A stretch of 64,000 nucleotides of DNA, taken from assembly GCA_016290775.1 (NCBI GenBank), contig JAEEVF010000007.1, positions 98,071 through 162,070 of the forward strand, given 5' to 3'. The stretch comes from Acetatifactor sp. GTDB lineage: Bacteria; Bacillota; Clostridia; Lachnospirales; Lachnospiraceae. Under the pieces are notes generated by a model. It worked only from the letters and a program-made list of their open reading frames with translations. It was not told the origin of the DNA and searched no databases. Shown piece by piece: positions 35,003 through 43,995 of this stretch. How positions within the stretch are numbered: the stretch's first letter is position 1; each line of letters begins with the position of its first letter. A program made the position numbers and the translations under genes.

Positions 35003-36236
35003 TTTTATCTCCGTTGGTTGCGGTATTTGCCGCCTTTGCTTCGTTTTCTTTGTCGAGTTCCCCGGTCATGTACCGTGCGACGATGCTCTGGATCCTCTCG
35101 CTGGGATTGAGGAGGTCGCTGATGGAACTGTCATGATTCAGGGTGTCGATGATGTAAGCAATGTATTTGCTAAGGTCACAGCTGATGTACCATTCACGCT
35201 TTAAGAGCTCAGGCGTTTGGTAGATCAGGTTCGTGGTCAGGATACGGCTGATGATGCCGCTTTCATATGCTTTGTCAAACTTGTCCAGGCCGTTGGTAAA
35301 CAGGCCGAAGGTAGAAAAGACGAAGATGTTTCTTGCCTTTCTCTCTTTCAGGGCGGAGGCAACCTCCAAAACAGATTCACCGGAGGAGATCATGTCGTCG
35401 ATGATGATCATGTCCTTGCCTTCCACGGAAGAGCCAAGGAACTCATGCGCAACGATGGGGTTGCGGCCGTTCTCGATCCTGGTGTAATCACGTCTCTTGT
35501 AGAACATGCCCATGTCAAGACCAAGCACGTTGGCGATGTAGATGGCACGCTTCATGCCGCCTTCATCCGGGCTGATGACCATCATGTGGTCGGAATTGAT
35601 CTGCAAGCCCTTTACGTTCAGGAGCAGACCCTTGATGAACTGATATGCGGGCTGCACCGTCTCAAAGCCGTGCAGGGGGATTGCATTCTGTACTCTCGGA
35701 TCGTGTGCGTCAAAGGTGATGATGTTGTCCACGCCCATGTGCACGAGCTCCTGAAGTGCCAGTGCGCAGTCCAAAGATTCGCGGGAGTTGCGCTTGTGCT
35801 GGCGGCTCTCGTAAAGGAAGGGCATGATCACCGTGATGCGTCTTGCCTTACCGCCGACTGCAGCGATGATCCTCTTTAAGTCCTGATAATGATCATCCGG
35901 GGACATGTGATTCTCATGTCCGCACAGAGAATAGGTCATGGAGTAATTGCAGACGTCTACCAAAAGGTAAAGGTCGTCACCGCGGACGGATTCCATGATC
36001 ATGCCCTTTGCCTCACCGGATCCAAACCGGGGGATCTTGGCACCGATCAGATAGGAATCTCGCTGATAGCCCGCAAATGCAAGGGAATCCTTGTGCTCGC
36101 TCTCGCGCTCCTCCCTCCATTTGACAAGGTACTTGTCAACTTGTTCTCCGAGATTGCGACATCCCTCCAGGGCTATGATCCCGAGGGAACCAACGGGGAT
36201 GGTCTCCAAGTTTCTTTTTTCTTCACGGCTTCCCAT
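34995..36236 (-). CDS. prs: Ribose-phosphate pyrophosphokinase, long form
   Basis: 413 residues, about 100 longer than classical Prs, as is usual in Lachnospiraceae. It makes PRPP from ribose-5-phosphate and ATP. The PRPP-binding loop MIIIDDMISSGES is at about 274-286, and the flexible/ATP region is present as MPFLYESRQHKRNSRE with the conserved Arg/His. The extra residues are mostly an N-terminal segment (GSREEKRNLETIPVG onward) and a hydrophilic C-terminal tail. It follows dnaI by 38 bp. Confidence 0.92.
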   Translation of the reverse strand: MGSREEKRNLETIPVGSLGIIALEGCRNLGEQVDKYLVKWREERESEHKDSLAFAGYQRDSYLIGAKIPRFGSGEAKGMIMESVRGDDLYLLVDVCNYSMTYSLCGHENHMSPDDHYQDLKRIIAAVGGKARRITVIMPFLYESRQHKRNSRESLDCALALQELVHMGVDNIITFDAHDPRVQNAIPLHGFETVQPAYQFIKGLLLNVKGLQINSDHMMVISPDEGGMKRAIYIANVLGLDMGMFYKRRDYTRIENGRNPIVAHEFLGSSVEGKDMIIIDDMISSGESVLEVASALKERKARNIFVFSTFGLFTNGLDKFDKAYESGIISRILTTNLIYQTPELLKREWYISCDLSKYIAYIIDTLNHDSSISDLLNPSERIQSIVARYMTGELDKENEAKAANTATNGDKNE

Positions 36237-36274
36237 GAAAAATCCTCACTTTCTCTTTACATTTGCTCATTATG

Positions 36275-37255
36275 TTAAGACAGGGCGTTCAACTTTTGGC
36301 ACATGCGAACGTCGGGTCCGGTCAGCTTGCACAGTGCAAAGCTTCTTGAAACGCGTGAGAACACGCGGTCGGAATAACGATCCCGAAGCTCACTAAGGTT
36401 TAAGTTGGTGGAGATGATGGTGGACTTATGACGCAGCTCCCTTTCGTTTAAGAGAGAGAAAAGCTGCGACGTCACAAAGCTCGAAAGGAGCTCGGTGCCC
36501 AGATCATCCACGATTACCAAATCATAATTGTATAATTCTTTACAGAAATTGTAAAGACCTTCTTTTGCATTTGCGTCAAAAGAATACCGCGCAAGGGTTT
36601 CAAACAGGCTGACGGAGCTGAAATATACCACCGAAAAGCCTTTTTCCAAAAGCTCGTTGGCAATGCAGCCGGACAAAAAGCTTTTGCCCGTGCCCACGGT
36701 GCCGTAAAACAGAATGTTCTTGCCTTCGGGGAAGTGCTGCGCAAACTCCTTGGAGATCCGTACGGCGCCCTTTAGGTGCTCGAGGTCGTCGCCCTGACAA
36801 TACTCGTAGGAGAGCTTGGAAAAATGGTCTGTTTCCAGCACGCCCTGGAGGTTGCTCTGCTCGTAAAGGTACCGAAGAGCCTTCCTTCGAAAGCAGCGGC
36901 ACTTCTCGCGAAGGCCGTTTTCAAGAAGCACGTAGCCCGTATCCTGGCAGTCTGGGCAATCGTAGATGGGATCGAGGTAATCCGCCGCAAAGCCGGCATT
37001 TTCAAGCATGGCTTTTTTCCTGGCGATGATGCCGGGAATGGGATTTTCAGCATCTTTCCCTGCATCTTCGGGGGCATCCAAAAGAAGACGAATGCGGCTT
37101 CTGGCATAGGTCGCCACGGCCGCATCTAATTCGCGGTACTCCGGGAGTTTTTCGCAGACCTCCTCCCGGCGTGCCTCTAGAAGTTTTCTGTTATTATCGC
37201 GCGTAAGCTCATATCCGCGCATGATCTCCTGATACTGAGAAGAAGTAAGAGCCAT
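36275..37255 (-). CDS. dnaI: Helicase loader DnaC/DnaI-like AAA+ ATPase
   Basis: A 326-residue primosomal ATPase that loads the replicative helicase. An N-terminal zinc-binding segment (CPDC at 99-102 and KCRC near 116-119) precedes the AAA+ domain with Walker A GTVGTGKS at about 185-192, Walker B LVIVDDLGTE and sensor I ISTNL. This zinc-finger-plus-AAA+ plan is the DnaI/DnaC type of Firmicutes. It is cotranscribed with dnaD, 52 bp upstream. Confidence 0.93.
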   Translation of the reverse strand: MALTSSQYQEIMRGYELTRDNNRKLLEARREEVCEKLPEYRELDAAVATYARSRIRLLLDAPEDAGKDAENPIPGIIARKKAMLENAGFAADYLDPIYDCPDCQDTGYVLLENGLREKCRCFRRKALRYLYEQSNLQGVLETDHFSKLSYEYCQGDDLEHLKGAVRISKEFAQHFPEGKNILFYGTVGTGKSFLSGCIANELLEKGFSVVYFSSVSLFETLARYSFDANAKEGLYNFCKELYNYDLVIVDDLGTELLSSFVTSQLFSLLNERELRHKSTIISTNLNLSELRDRYSDRVFSRVSRSFALCKLTGPDVRMCQKLNALS

Positions 37256-37307
37256 GACAATTCCTTTCTGCTTGGGTCAAATGACGCTTCCCTTTGGCGT
37301 TTCGCGA

Positions 37308-38486
37308 TCAGTTGCTAAGGAGCTTTTGCTCAAGGGCGTCGAAGTCATAATCATTTTGCGTAAACTGATTGAACTTGTTGGAAGTGCCCTTGGTGCTTGC
37401 CTTCTTGGTGCGCTGATGCCGCTCGTCCTGGCGGGCCACGTCGCCCATGTCATGCACGCCGTTTTCCTTCCAATCCGCAAGGATCCCTTCCGCGTATTCA
37501 AACCTGCGGGAACCCGTTGCGAGGGAAGCTCTCTGGCATGCTTCCGTGATCACTTCCGTCGGGAAGGCATATTCCTTCGTCCAGCGTTCAATGAATTCGA
37601 GCTCTTTTTTGGTAGGAGAGCCGCTTCTTCCAAGCTCGTTCATGATGGCGTAGACGTTCTTGTCGTATTTACTCGTGTTTTCCTGGGCCTCTTCCCAGGT
37701 GGTGATGCCTTGCTCCGCCCAGTTGATGGCAACCTTTTCAAGATATCTGAAATTCTTGCCGCGGTCGATGCAGTACTGAAGCAGATGGTCGATCAGGTCG
37801 AAGGAGAAGTGCAATTCCTCCTTTACGAAGAGGAGCGAATTCATTTCGCCATTGCTCAGGGGCTTGCCCAAATACTGTTGGGCCACAAAGAACATGTTGG
37901 AAACTTCGCTGTCTTTAGCGAAGGTCGCAAGCTCGGCCTTGGTGTAGGTGCGCTTTTCAGGAACGCGCGGTGCTTCAAAGGCATCCTCCTGCGCGGGTGC
38001 GGAAAGGCGCTGCGCCTCGCTGTAGGACTTTGCCGCCTCGGATGCGGAAAGGCGCACGGACTCTTCATATGACTGCGAAGAGGACATGGGAAAGCGCACG
38101 GATGCCTCGGGGTGGAACGGAGAGATGCTTCTTGAGGTCAAAACGATGGGTCTTGCCATGCCAGGCTGCAGACGCTCTTTTGCCTCTTTCTCCTCAAGAT
38201 CGTTAAAACGGATCGCAACGAGCGTGCGATCGGAATCATATTCCAAAGAGAGCACGCCGAGTTTTTCCCAATAACGGAGCGCACGGAGCACGTCCTTCTC
38301 CGTGTGATTGAATTTATCTGCTATGTCGGATACGCTGGTTTCTAAGTTTGCATTGAACATGCGAAGCAAATAGAAATAGATCTTCAGCTGGGCGTCATTG
38401 GCGTCCTGCATGTATTTATCGATAAAAAGATTGGATACCGCCGTTACGTCAGCGGAGCTGCCTTTTAACATCATAAGCCTTGTCAT
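37308..38486 (-). CDS. dnaD: DnaD domain replication initiation protein
   Basis: 392 residues from the ATG at 38486 (MTRLMMLKGSSADV), chosen over a longer frame because GAGGGATG lies upstream. The N-terminal winged-helix domain (about 20-115, KYMQDANDAQLKIYFYLLRMF) precedes two DnaD-like C-terminal helical domains (about 200-270 and 285-360). Each ends in the family pattern seen in VAINWAEQGI. The middle contains a Ser/Ala-rich repeat-like linker (SYEESVRLSASEAAKSYSEA). DnaD recruits the helicase loader to origins, matching its pairing with dnaI. Confidence 0.9.
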   Translation of the reverse strand: MTRLMMLKGSSADVTAVSNLFIDKYMQDANDAQLKIYFYLLRMFNANLETSVSDIADKFNHTEKDVLRALRYWEKLGVLSLEYDSDRTLVAIRFNDLEEKEAKERLQPGMARPIVLTSRSISPFHPEASVRFPMSSSQSYEESVRLSASEAAKSYSEAQRLSAPAQEDAFEAPRVPEKRTYTKAELATFAKDSEVSNMFFVAQQYLGKPLSNGEMNSLLFVKEELHFSFDLIDHLLQYCIDRGKNFRYLEKVAINWAEQGITTWEEAQENTSKYDKNVYAIMNELGRSGSPTKKELEFIERWTKEYAFPTEVITEACQRASLATGSRRFEYAEGILADWKENGVHDMGDVARQDERHQRTKKASTKGTSNKFNQFTQNDYDFDALEQKLLSN

Positions 38487-38556
38487 TGTCCCACATCCCT
38501 CATCTAGCCGTTTGGAGCATTTTTGCCGGGAAAAATAGACCTCCCGAGCAAGGAAA

Positions 38557-38565
38557 AGTATAGCA
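38557..38565 (-). promoter_or_regulatory. Extended -10 promoter for the dnaD operon
   Basis: The minus strand reads TGCTATACT, an extended -10, about 70 bp before the dnaD start. No good -35 is present. Confidence 0.45.
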
Positions 38566-38633
38566 TGCAACTCCCAAAAAGGGAATAGTCAAAATGGCCG
38601 AAACGGCGAGCCGATAAGGGTTTGCGGGCTTTA

Positions 38634-38796
38634 CGTGGATAAAACGGGATATGTGGATAACCCATCTGCCGTTCCCCCCAAAAAGCGGATAAACAAGGCC
38701 TGGGCGGGTGGTCCGAAAAAATCGGGGTTTTCCACGTCCGAAAAAGAAATATCCACAGTTTTGACGCCCCAAAAGCGTTTCAAAAACTGTGGATAA
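38634..38796. promoter_or_regulatory. Cluster of DnaA-box sequences upstream of dnaD
   Basis: Two perfect copies of TGTGGATAA (complement TTATCCACA) lie at 38652-38660 and 38788-38796. Single-mismatch copies lie at 38634-38642 (CGTGGATAA) and 38749-38757 (ATATCCACA, opposite orientation). Weaker matches are at 38685-38692 and 38728-38736. The 320-bp gap between murC and dnaD otherwise holds no gene. The position upstream of the dnaD-dnaI promoter suggests DnaA control of primosome genes or a DnaA-titrating site. Confidence 0.7.
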
Positions 38797-38805
38797 CGTG
38801 GAAAA

Positions 38806-40221
38806 TCAGCTTTGGATCAGGGATTCGCCGATTTTATAAACATCTCCGGCACCCATAGTTATCAACGTATCATCCATTGTGCAATTTTCCTTAAGAAAAT
38901 TTTCGATGTTTTCGAAGGACGAAAAATAGTGACAATCCGTACCCAAAGCGAGGATCTCGCGCTGCAACGTTTCGGAAGAAATGCCAAGATTGTCCTTTTC
39001 GCGGGCGGCATAGATATCGGCCAAAACCACCTTGTCCGCCAGGGAAAGGGCCTTCGCAAAATCCGAGAGGAACGCCTTCGTGCGGGAATAGGTGTGGGGC
39101 TGGAACACGCACCACAGGGTCCCCTTCTTTTTCGTGGCCTGGGCCGTCGTGAGCGTCGCGCGGATCTCCGTCGGATGATGCGCGTAATCATCGATCACGG
39201 TCACGCCCTGAAAGCTTCCCTTGTGCTCAAAGCGCCTGTCCGTTCCGCCGTAGGAAAGAAGCGCGCTGCGGATCGTCTCCTCAGGCATGTCCAAAAGGTC
39301 TGCCGTCGCAATGGCGGCCAGTGCATTCCCGACGTTGTGGATGCCGGGAACATGAAGGGAAAAGCGGCGGTCTGCCTTACCGGGGCAGGTCACCGTAAAG
39401 CTTGCAAAGCCGTTCTCATCAAGCGTTACGTCCTTCGGCGCGTAATCTGCCTTTGCACCGCGCCCGCTTGCAAGGTCCTCCGTCGTCCTGCAGCCAAAGT
39501 AAGTGATCACGGGGCAGGAGAGCCCTTCCGTCAATTCGGAAAGATTCTCGATCTCACTGTTGATGATCACGCACCCCTCCGCCGGCGTGAGCAACGCGAA
39601 CTCGTGGAAGGAATGGCGGATGTCGGAAAGATCCTTAAAGAAGTCCAGATGATCCTCCTCAATGTTGAGGATCAAGCTGATCTTCGGGAAAAAGCTTAAG
39701 AAGGAATTGGTATATTCGCACGCCTCCAGAACGAAGTATTTCCGCCCGCCAACGCGCGTGTTACTGTGGATCCTTGGGTAGATGCCGCCGATGGACAGCG
39801 TCGGGTCCTTTGCGCCCTCAAGCAAGATCTCGCTGATCATGGAGGTGGTGGTCGTCTTCCCGTGGGTACCGCTTATGGCAATGGGAAGCTCATAGTTTTT
39901 CATGAGCTGTCCAAGGAGCTGGCCCCTGGTGAGCATCGGAATGCCCTTTTCGGTCAGGGCCATATACTCCGGATTGTCCGGACGGATCGCAGCCGTCAGC
40001 ACGGCGCAGTCGATGTCGTCCGTAACGTTCTCGGCCTTTTGGCCGTAGTATATTTTGATCCCCATGCCCTCAAGCTTCGTGCACAGTTCGCTGGGCGCGC
40101 GGTCGGACCCGGACACGCGAAAGCCTGCGTCCGAAAGAATCTCCGCAAGGCCGCTCATGGACACGCCGCCGATGCCGACAAAATAGATGGAAATGGGATT
40201 TTTTAGGTCGATCTGATACAT
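38806..40221 (-). CDS. murC: UDP-N-acetylmuramate--L-alanine ligase MurC
   Basis: A 471-residue Mur ligase adding L-Ala to UDP-MurNAc. The N-terminal Rossmann domain reads YFVGIGGVSMSGLAEIL. The ATP loop SGTHGKTTTTSM lies near 115-127, with EACEYTNSFLSF, NIEEDHLDFFKD and the C-terminal DDYAHHPTEIRATL following. The ATG follows GGAGGAT. It is leftward and divergent from glgC. Confidence 0.97.
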   Translation of the reverse strand: MYQIDLKNPISIYFVGIGGVSMSGLAEILSDAGFRVSGSDRAPSELCTKLEGMGIKIYYGQKAENVTDDIDCAVLTAAIRPDNPEYMALTEKGIPMLTRGQLLGQLMKNYELPIAISGTHGKTTTTSMISEILLEGAKDPTLSIGGIYPRIHSNTRVGGRKYFVLEACEYTNSFLSFFPKISLILNIEEDHLDFFKDLSDIRHSFHEFALLTPAEGCVIINSEIENLSELTEGLSCPVITYFGCRTTEDLASGRGAKADYAPKDVTLDENGFASFTVTCPGKADRRFSLHVPGIHNVGNALAAIATADLLDMPEETIRSALLSYGGTDRRFEHKGSFQGVTVIDDYAHHPTEIRATLTTAQATKKKGTLWCVFQPHTYSRTKAFLSDFAKALSLADKVVLADIYAAREKDNLGISSETLQREILALGTDCHYFSSFENIENFLKENCTMDDTLITMGAGDVYKIGESLIQS

Positions 40222-40253
40222 GTTTTTATCCTCCGAAGAACGGGTTCTACCTT

Positions 40254-40282
40254 ATTATAATCACTGTGAAGTGAAAAGACAA
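40254..40282 (-). promoter_or_regulatory. murC promoter
   Basis: On the minus strand TTGTCT and TATAAT are 17 bp apart (top-strand ATTATA 40254-40259 and AGACAA 40277-40282), about 33 bp before the start codon. Confidence 0.65.
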
Positions 40283-40371
40283 TATGTTTAAATATTTCCG
40301 AAAACTGCGATGTTTTTTTCATTTTTTTGGTAAAATAATACATAAAATTAGAAAAAATTTGCGTTTTATTA

Positions 40372-40400
40372 TTCACTTTCGCAAAACTCTGTGATATAAT
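40372..40400 (+). promoter_or_regulatory. glgC promoter
   Basis: The -35 TTCACT (40372-40377), 17 bp, and an extended -10 TGATATAAT ending at 40400 lie 73 bp before the start codon. A small CCCCTTTTGGGG hairpin follows in the leader. Confidence 0.7.
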
Positions 40401-40472
40401 ATACAAAGAGTAGAATAAAATAACTATCCCCTTTTGGGGAATTCTGCTCAATAGGCTGGAAGAGGTGATGAC

Positions 40473-41744
40473 ATGATCAAGAAAGAAATGATAGCCATGT
40501 TATTGGCTGGAGGACAGGGCAGCCGTCTTGGAGTCTTGACGTCCAAGGTGGCAAAACCTGCAGTGGCATTTGGAGGGAAATATCGCATCATCGATTTTCC
40601 TTTGTCAAACTGTATCAATTCGGGCGTTGACACGGTGGGCGTGCTGACGCAGTATCAGCCCCTTAGGCTGAACACGCACATCGGCATTGGCATCCCTTGG
40701 GATCTTGACCGTAACATTGGCGGCGTGACGGTGCTCCCTCCTTACGAGAAGAGCACGAACAGCGAATGGTACACCGGTACGGCAAATGCCATCTATCAAA
40801 ACCTGGAATACATGGAGAGTTTCAATCCTGAATATGTTTTGATCCTTTCCGGCGACCACATTTACAAGATGGACTACGAGGTGATGCTGGAGTTCCACAA
40901 GGCGAACAACGCTGAAGTGACCATCGCCGTAATGCCCGTTCCCTGGGAAGAGGCAAGCCGTTTCGGCATCATGATCACCGACGACCAAAAGCGCATCACG
41001 GACTTTGAAGAAAAGCCCGCGAACCCCAGAAGCAACCTGGCCAGCATGGGCATTTACATCTTCAACTGGAAGACCCTGAAGGAGGCTTTGGTCAAGAATG
41101 CGGATCAGCCGGCGCTGGACTTTGGTAAGCACGTGATCCCGTATTGCCATGAGAATGGCTCTCCCCTTTATGCCTATGAATTCACCGGCTATTGGAAGGA
41201 CGTTGGAACCTTGAGTTCTTACTGGGAAGCCAACATGGAGCTGATCGACATCGTTCCCGAGTTCAATCTGTATGAGGAATACTGGAAGATCTACACCAAG
41301 AGTGAGATCCAGCCGCCCCAGTACCTTGCACTGAACAGCAAGGTGGAGCGGAGCATCATCGGCGAAGGGACGGAAGTTTACGGTGAGGTATATAATTCCG
41401 TCATCGGCTGTGGCGTGACGATCGGCGCAGGCACGGTGGTGCGGGATTCCATCATCATGAACCACACGAAGATCGGCGAAAACTGTGAGCTTCACAAAGC
41501 CATCATCGCAGAGAACGCGCAGATCGGAAACGGCGTGAAGCTTGGCATTGGCGAGGAAGCACCCAATGAGACGGCGCCTCACATTTACAATCAGGGCATT
41601 GTGACCGTGGGCGAAAAGAGCGTGATCCCGGACGGCATCTCCATCGGGAAGAACTCCGTTGTCTCTGGCGTGACGACGGCTGCGGATTATGAGAATTCCT
41701 ATCTCGCAAGCGGCAAAACTTTGATTAAGGCAGGTGAAGAATAG
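40473..41744 (+). CDS. glgC: Glucose-1-phosphate adenylyltransferase catalytic subunit GlgC
   Basis: A 423-residue ADP-glucose pyrophosphorylase, the committed step of glycogen synthesis. The nucleotidyltransferase domain begins [20 protein letters not shown], with [11 protein letters not shown] as the metal-binding region and [10 protein letters not shown] in the sugar site. A left-handed beta-helix (about 290-395) follows. The stop codon overlaps the glgD start by one base (TAGTG), indicating coupled translation. Confidence 0.96.
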   Translation: MIKKEMIAMLLAGGQGSRLGVLTSKVAKPAVAFGGKYRIIDFPLSNCINSGVDTVGVLTQYQPLRLNTHIGIGIPWDLDRNIGGVTVLPPYEKSTNSEWYTGTANAIYQNLEYMESFNPEYVLILSGDHIYKMDYEVMLEFHKANNAEVTIAVMPVPWEEASRFGIMITDDQKRITDFEEKPANPRSNLASMGIYIFNWKTLKEALVKNADQPALDFGKHVIPYCHENGSPLYAYEFTGYWKDVGTLSSYWEANMELIDIVPEFNLYEEYWKIYTKSEIQPPQYLALNSKVERSIIGEGTEVYGEVYNSVIGCGVTIGAGTVVRDSIIMNHTKIGENCELHKAIIAENAQIGNGVKLGIGEEAPNETAPHIYNQGIVTVGEKSVIPDGISIGKNSVVSGVTTAADYENSYLASGKTLIKAGEE

Positions 41745-42862
41745 TGAGAGCAATAGGTATAATTTTAGCAGGCGGCAACAATCGCAGAATGCGAGAGCTT
41801 TCCCAAAAACGCGCCATCTGTGCGATGCCCGTGGCGGGAAGCTACAGAAGCATTGACTTTACGCTGAGCAACATGTCCAACTCCCACATTCAGAAGGTGG
41901 CAGTGCTCACGCAGTACAACGCAAGAAGCCTGAATGAACACCTCAATTCCTCCAAGTGGTGGGATTTTGGTCGTAAGCAAGGCGGCCTTGAGGTCAGGAC
42001 CCCCGTCGTGACCGCATCCAACAGCAACTGGTACCGCGGCACCGCGGATGCCATCTACCAAAACATCAACTTCCTGCGCAACAGCCACGAGCCCTACGTT
42101 GTGATCGCGTCCGGCGACTGCATCTACAAAATGGACTTTGGCAAAGTGCTTGAATTCCACATTGACAAGAAGGCCGACATCACCGTGGTCTGCAAGGACA
42201 TGGATCCCAACGTGAACGTGGAGCGCTTCGGCACCGTGCGCATGAATGACGATTGCGTCATCGAGGAATTTGAGGAAAAGCCCATCCAGGCAAGAAGCCA
42301 CACCATTTCCTGCGGCATCTACGTGATCCGCAGGCGCCTGCTCATCGAACTCATTGAGAAATGTGCAGAGGAAGGAAATTATGACTTCGTGCGTGACATC
42401 CTGGTGCGCTACAAGGGCGTCAAGAGGATCTGTGGTTACAAGATGACCGACTACTGGCGCAACATCGCATCCGTGGATGATTACTACAGCACCAACATGG
42501 AGTTCCTTAAGCCTGAAGTGCGTGATTACTTCTTCAAGCAGTATCCGGACATCTACTCCAAGGTGGATGACCTGCCGCCCGCAAAGTACAACATGGGCGC
42601 AAGCGTTAAGAACAGCCTGATCACCAGCGGCTGTATCATCAATGGCGTGGTGGAGAATTCCGTGATCTTCAAGAAGAGCTACGTTGGCAACAATTGTGTG
42701 ATCAAGAATTCCATCATTCTAAATGACGTGTATATTGGTGACAATTCCTACATCGAAAACTGTATCGTGGAAAGCCACGGCACCATCAAGGCCGATTCCA
42801 GATACGTTGGAGAAAAAGAGATCCAGATCGTGCTGGAAAAGAACGAGAGATACGTGATCTAG
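41744..42862 (+). CDS. glgD: Glucose-1-phosphate adenylyltransferase-like subunit GlgD
   Basis: 372 residues, GTG start. It is related to GlgC but the nucleotide loop reads LAGGNNRRMRELSQKRAICA, without the GxGxRL...KP(A/L) signature, and the rest is shorter. As in Geobacillus, GlgD is probably a non-catalytic partner that stimulates GlgC in a GlgC-GlgD complex. The C-terminal beta-helix is retained (SVIFKKSYVGNNCVI). Confidence 0.95.
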   Translation: MRAIGIILAGGNNRRMRELSQKRAICAMPVAGSYRSIDFTLSNMSNSHIQKVAVLTQYNARSLNEHLNSSKWWDFGRKQGGLEVRTPVVTASNSNWYRGTADAIYQNINFLRNSHEPYVVIASGDCIYKMDFGKVLEFHIDKKADITVVCKDMDPNVNVERFGTVRMNDDCVIEEFEEKPIQARSHTISCGIYVIRRRLLIELIEKCAEEGNYDFVRDILVRYKGVKRICGYKMTDYWRNIASVDDYYSTNMEFLKPEVRDYFFKQYPDIYSKVDDLPPAKYNMGASVKNSLITSGCIINGVVENSVIFKKSYVGNNCVIKNSIILNDVYIGDNSYIENCIVESHGTIKADSRYVGEKEIQIVLEKNERYVI

Positions 42863-42895
42863 CCGGAAAACAATTACGACAAGGAGGAAATGAAC

Positions 42896-43174
42896 ATGCA
42901 GATAACAGACGTAAGAGTTCGTAAGTTGTCAAAAGAAGGAAAGATGAAGGCCATTGTTTCCATCACGATCGACAATGTCTTTGTAGTGCATGACATTAAA
43001 GTGATCGAGGGCGAAAAAGGCCTATTCATCGCGATGCCGAGCAAGAAGGCGACGGATGGCGAGTATCGCGACATCGCTCACCCCATCAACTCCGCGACCA
43101 GAGACAGCATCCAGAAGATCATCATGGAAAAGTACGAGCAGGCGCTGCTTGAGCCTGACACCGAAGAAGAATAA
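42896..43174 (+). CDS. spoVG: SpoVG family regulator
   Basis: 92 residues from the ATG at 42896, 8 bases after AAGGAGG (an ATG two codons earlier is too close to that site). It matches SpoVG from ITDVRVRKL through [21 protein letters not shown] to [10 protein letters not shown]. SpoVG is a nucleic-acid-binding global regulator that affects septation, sporulation and virulence in Firmicutes. It is 33 bp downstream of glgD and is closed by a strong terminator. Confidence 0.96.
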   Translation: MQITDVRVRKLSKEGKMKAIVSITIDNVFVVHDIKVIEGEKGLFIAMPSKKATDGEYRDIAHPINSATRDSIQKIIMEKYEQALLEPDTEEE

Positions 43175-43177
43175 AAA

Positions 43178-43216
43178 ACGTGCCAGTGGGGACGTACCCC
43201 GCTGGCACGTTTTTTT
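43178..43216. terminator. Strong terminator after spoVG
   Basis: A 14-bp stem with one wobble pair (ACGTGCCAGTGGGG / CCCCGCTGGCACGT), a 5-base loop, a T-run on the right and an A-run on the left. Confidence 0.93.
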
Positions 43217-43222
43217 ATGCTC

Positions 43223-43251
43223 TTGCTTTTTTTTTGCAATAATGAGATACT
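43223..43251 (+). promoter_or_regulatory. Putative pth-mfd promoter
   Basis: TTGCTT and GATACT are separated by 17 bp, 40 bp before the pth start and just after the spoVG terminator. Confidence 0.4.
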
Positions 43252-43290
43252 AAAAAAAGGCCATAAAACTGAGAAATACAAGGAGTCATT

Positions 43291-43995
43291 ATGTTTATCA
43301 TCGTAGGGCTGGGGAACCCCGGCAGAGAATATGAAAATACAAGGCATAACGTGGGCTGGATGGTGCTGGACCGCCTCGCAAAGGACGCCGGGATCGACAT
43401 CCTCGAGAAAAAGCACAAGGCGCTTGTCGGCAAAGGAGTGATCGACGGCCAAAAAGTCCTTCTCGCTAAGCCCCTCACCTATATGAACTTAAGCGGCGAA
43501 AGCGTGCGCGAGCTCGTGGATTACTATAAGATCGACGCTTCCGCTGAGCTGATCATCATATCAGATGACGTCGCCCTGCCTCCCGGGCAGCTTCGCGTCC
43601 GCAAAAAGGGCAGCGCCGGCGGCCACAACGGTCTTAAGAATATTATCTTGAACCTTGGCGATGACCAGTTCATACGCCTTCGCATGGGCGTGGGCGAAAA
43701 ACCGACGGCCTTTGACCTAAAGGACTTTGTGCTCGGCCACCTTGTGGGCGATGAGAAAAAGCTCATGGACGAGGCAGCAAAGCGCGGCGCGGAGTGCGTC
43801 CGCATGATCATGGCGCAGGGTCCCGACGCCGCCATGAACACGTTCAATGCCAAGAAAGAAAAGGCAAAGGACAAGACAAAGAACGAGGAGAAGGCGAAGG
43901 ACAAGGACCAGGCGCCTGACGTGGCGAAAGAAAACCAATTGGAGGGTACGAATGCAGGCAATGCTAGCGCCGCTTCGGGAGATAGCGGAGTTTGA
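43291..43995 (+). CDS. pth: Peptidyl-tRNA hydrolase with hydrophilic C-terminal extension
   Basis: A 234-residue Pth that recycles peptidyl-tRNA. Catalytic motifs are GLGNPGREYENTRHNVGW (catalytic His), LTYMNLSGESV and the Asp in ISDDVALPPGQLR. The family domain ends near residue 188. The remaining ~46 residues are a Lys/Glu/Asp-rich disordered tail (KKEKAKDKTKNEEKAKDKD). The tail-encoding DNA overlaps the start of mfd by 44 bp. Confidence 0.96.
   Translation: MFIIVGLGNPGREYENTRHNVGWMVLDRLAKDAGIDILEKKHKALVGKGVIDGQKVLLAKPLTYMNLSGESVRELVDYYKIDASAELIIISDDVALPPGQLRVRKKGSAGGHNGLKNIILNLGDDQFIRLRMGVGEKPTAFDLKDFVLGHLVGDEKKLMDEAAKRGAECVRMIMAQGPDAAMNTFNAKKEKAKDKTKNEEKAKDKDQAPDVAKENQLEGTNAGNASAASGDSGV

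Noticed and set aside
38571..38805. Calling the DnaA-box cluster a replication origin
   Set aside because: dnaA, dnaN and an obvious AT-rich unwinding element are not in the window; only the box cluster itself is supported.
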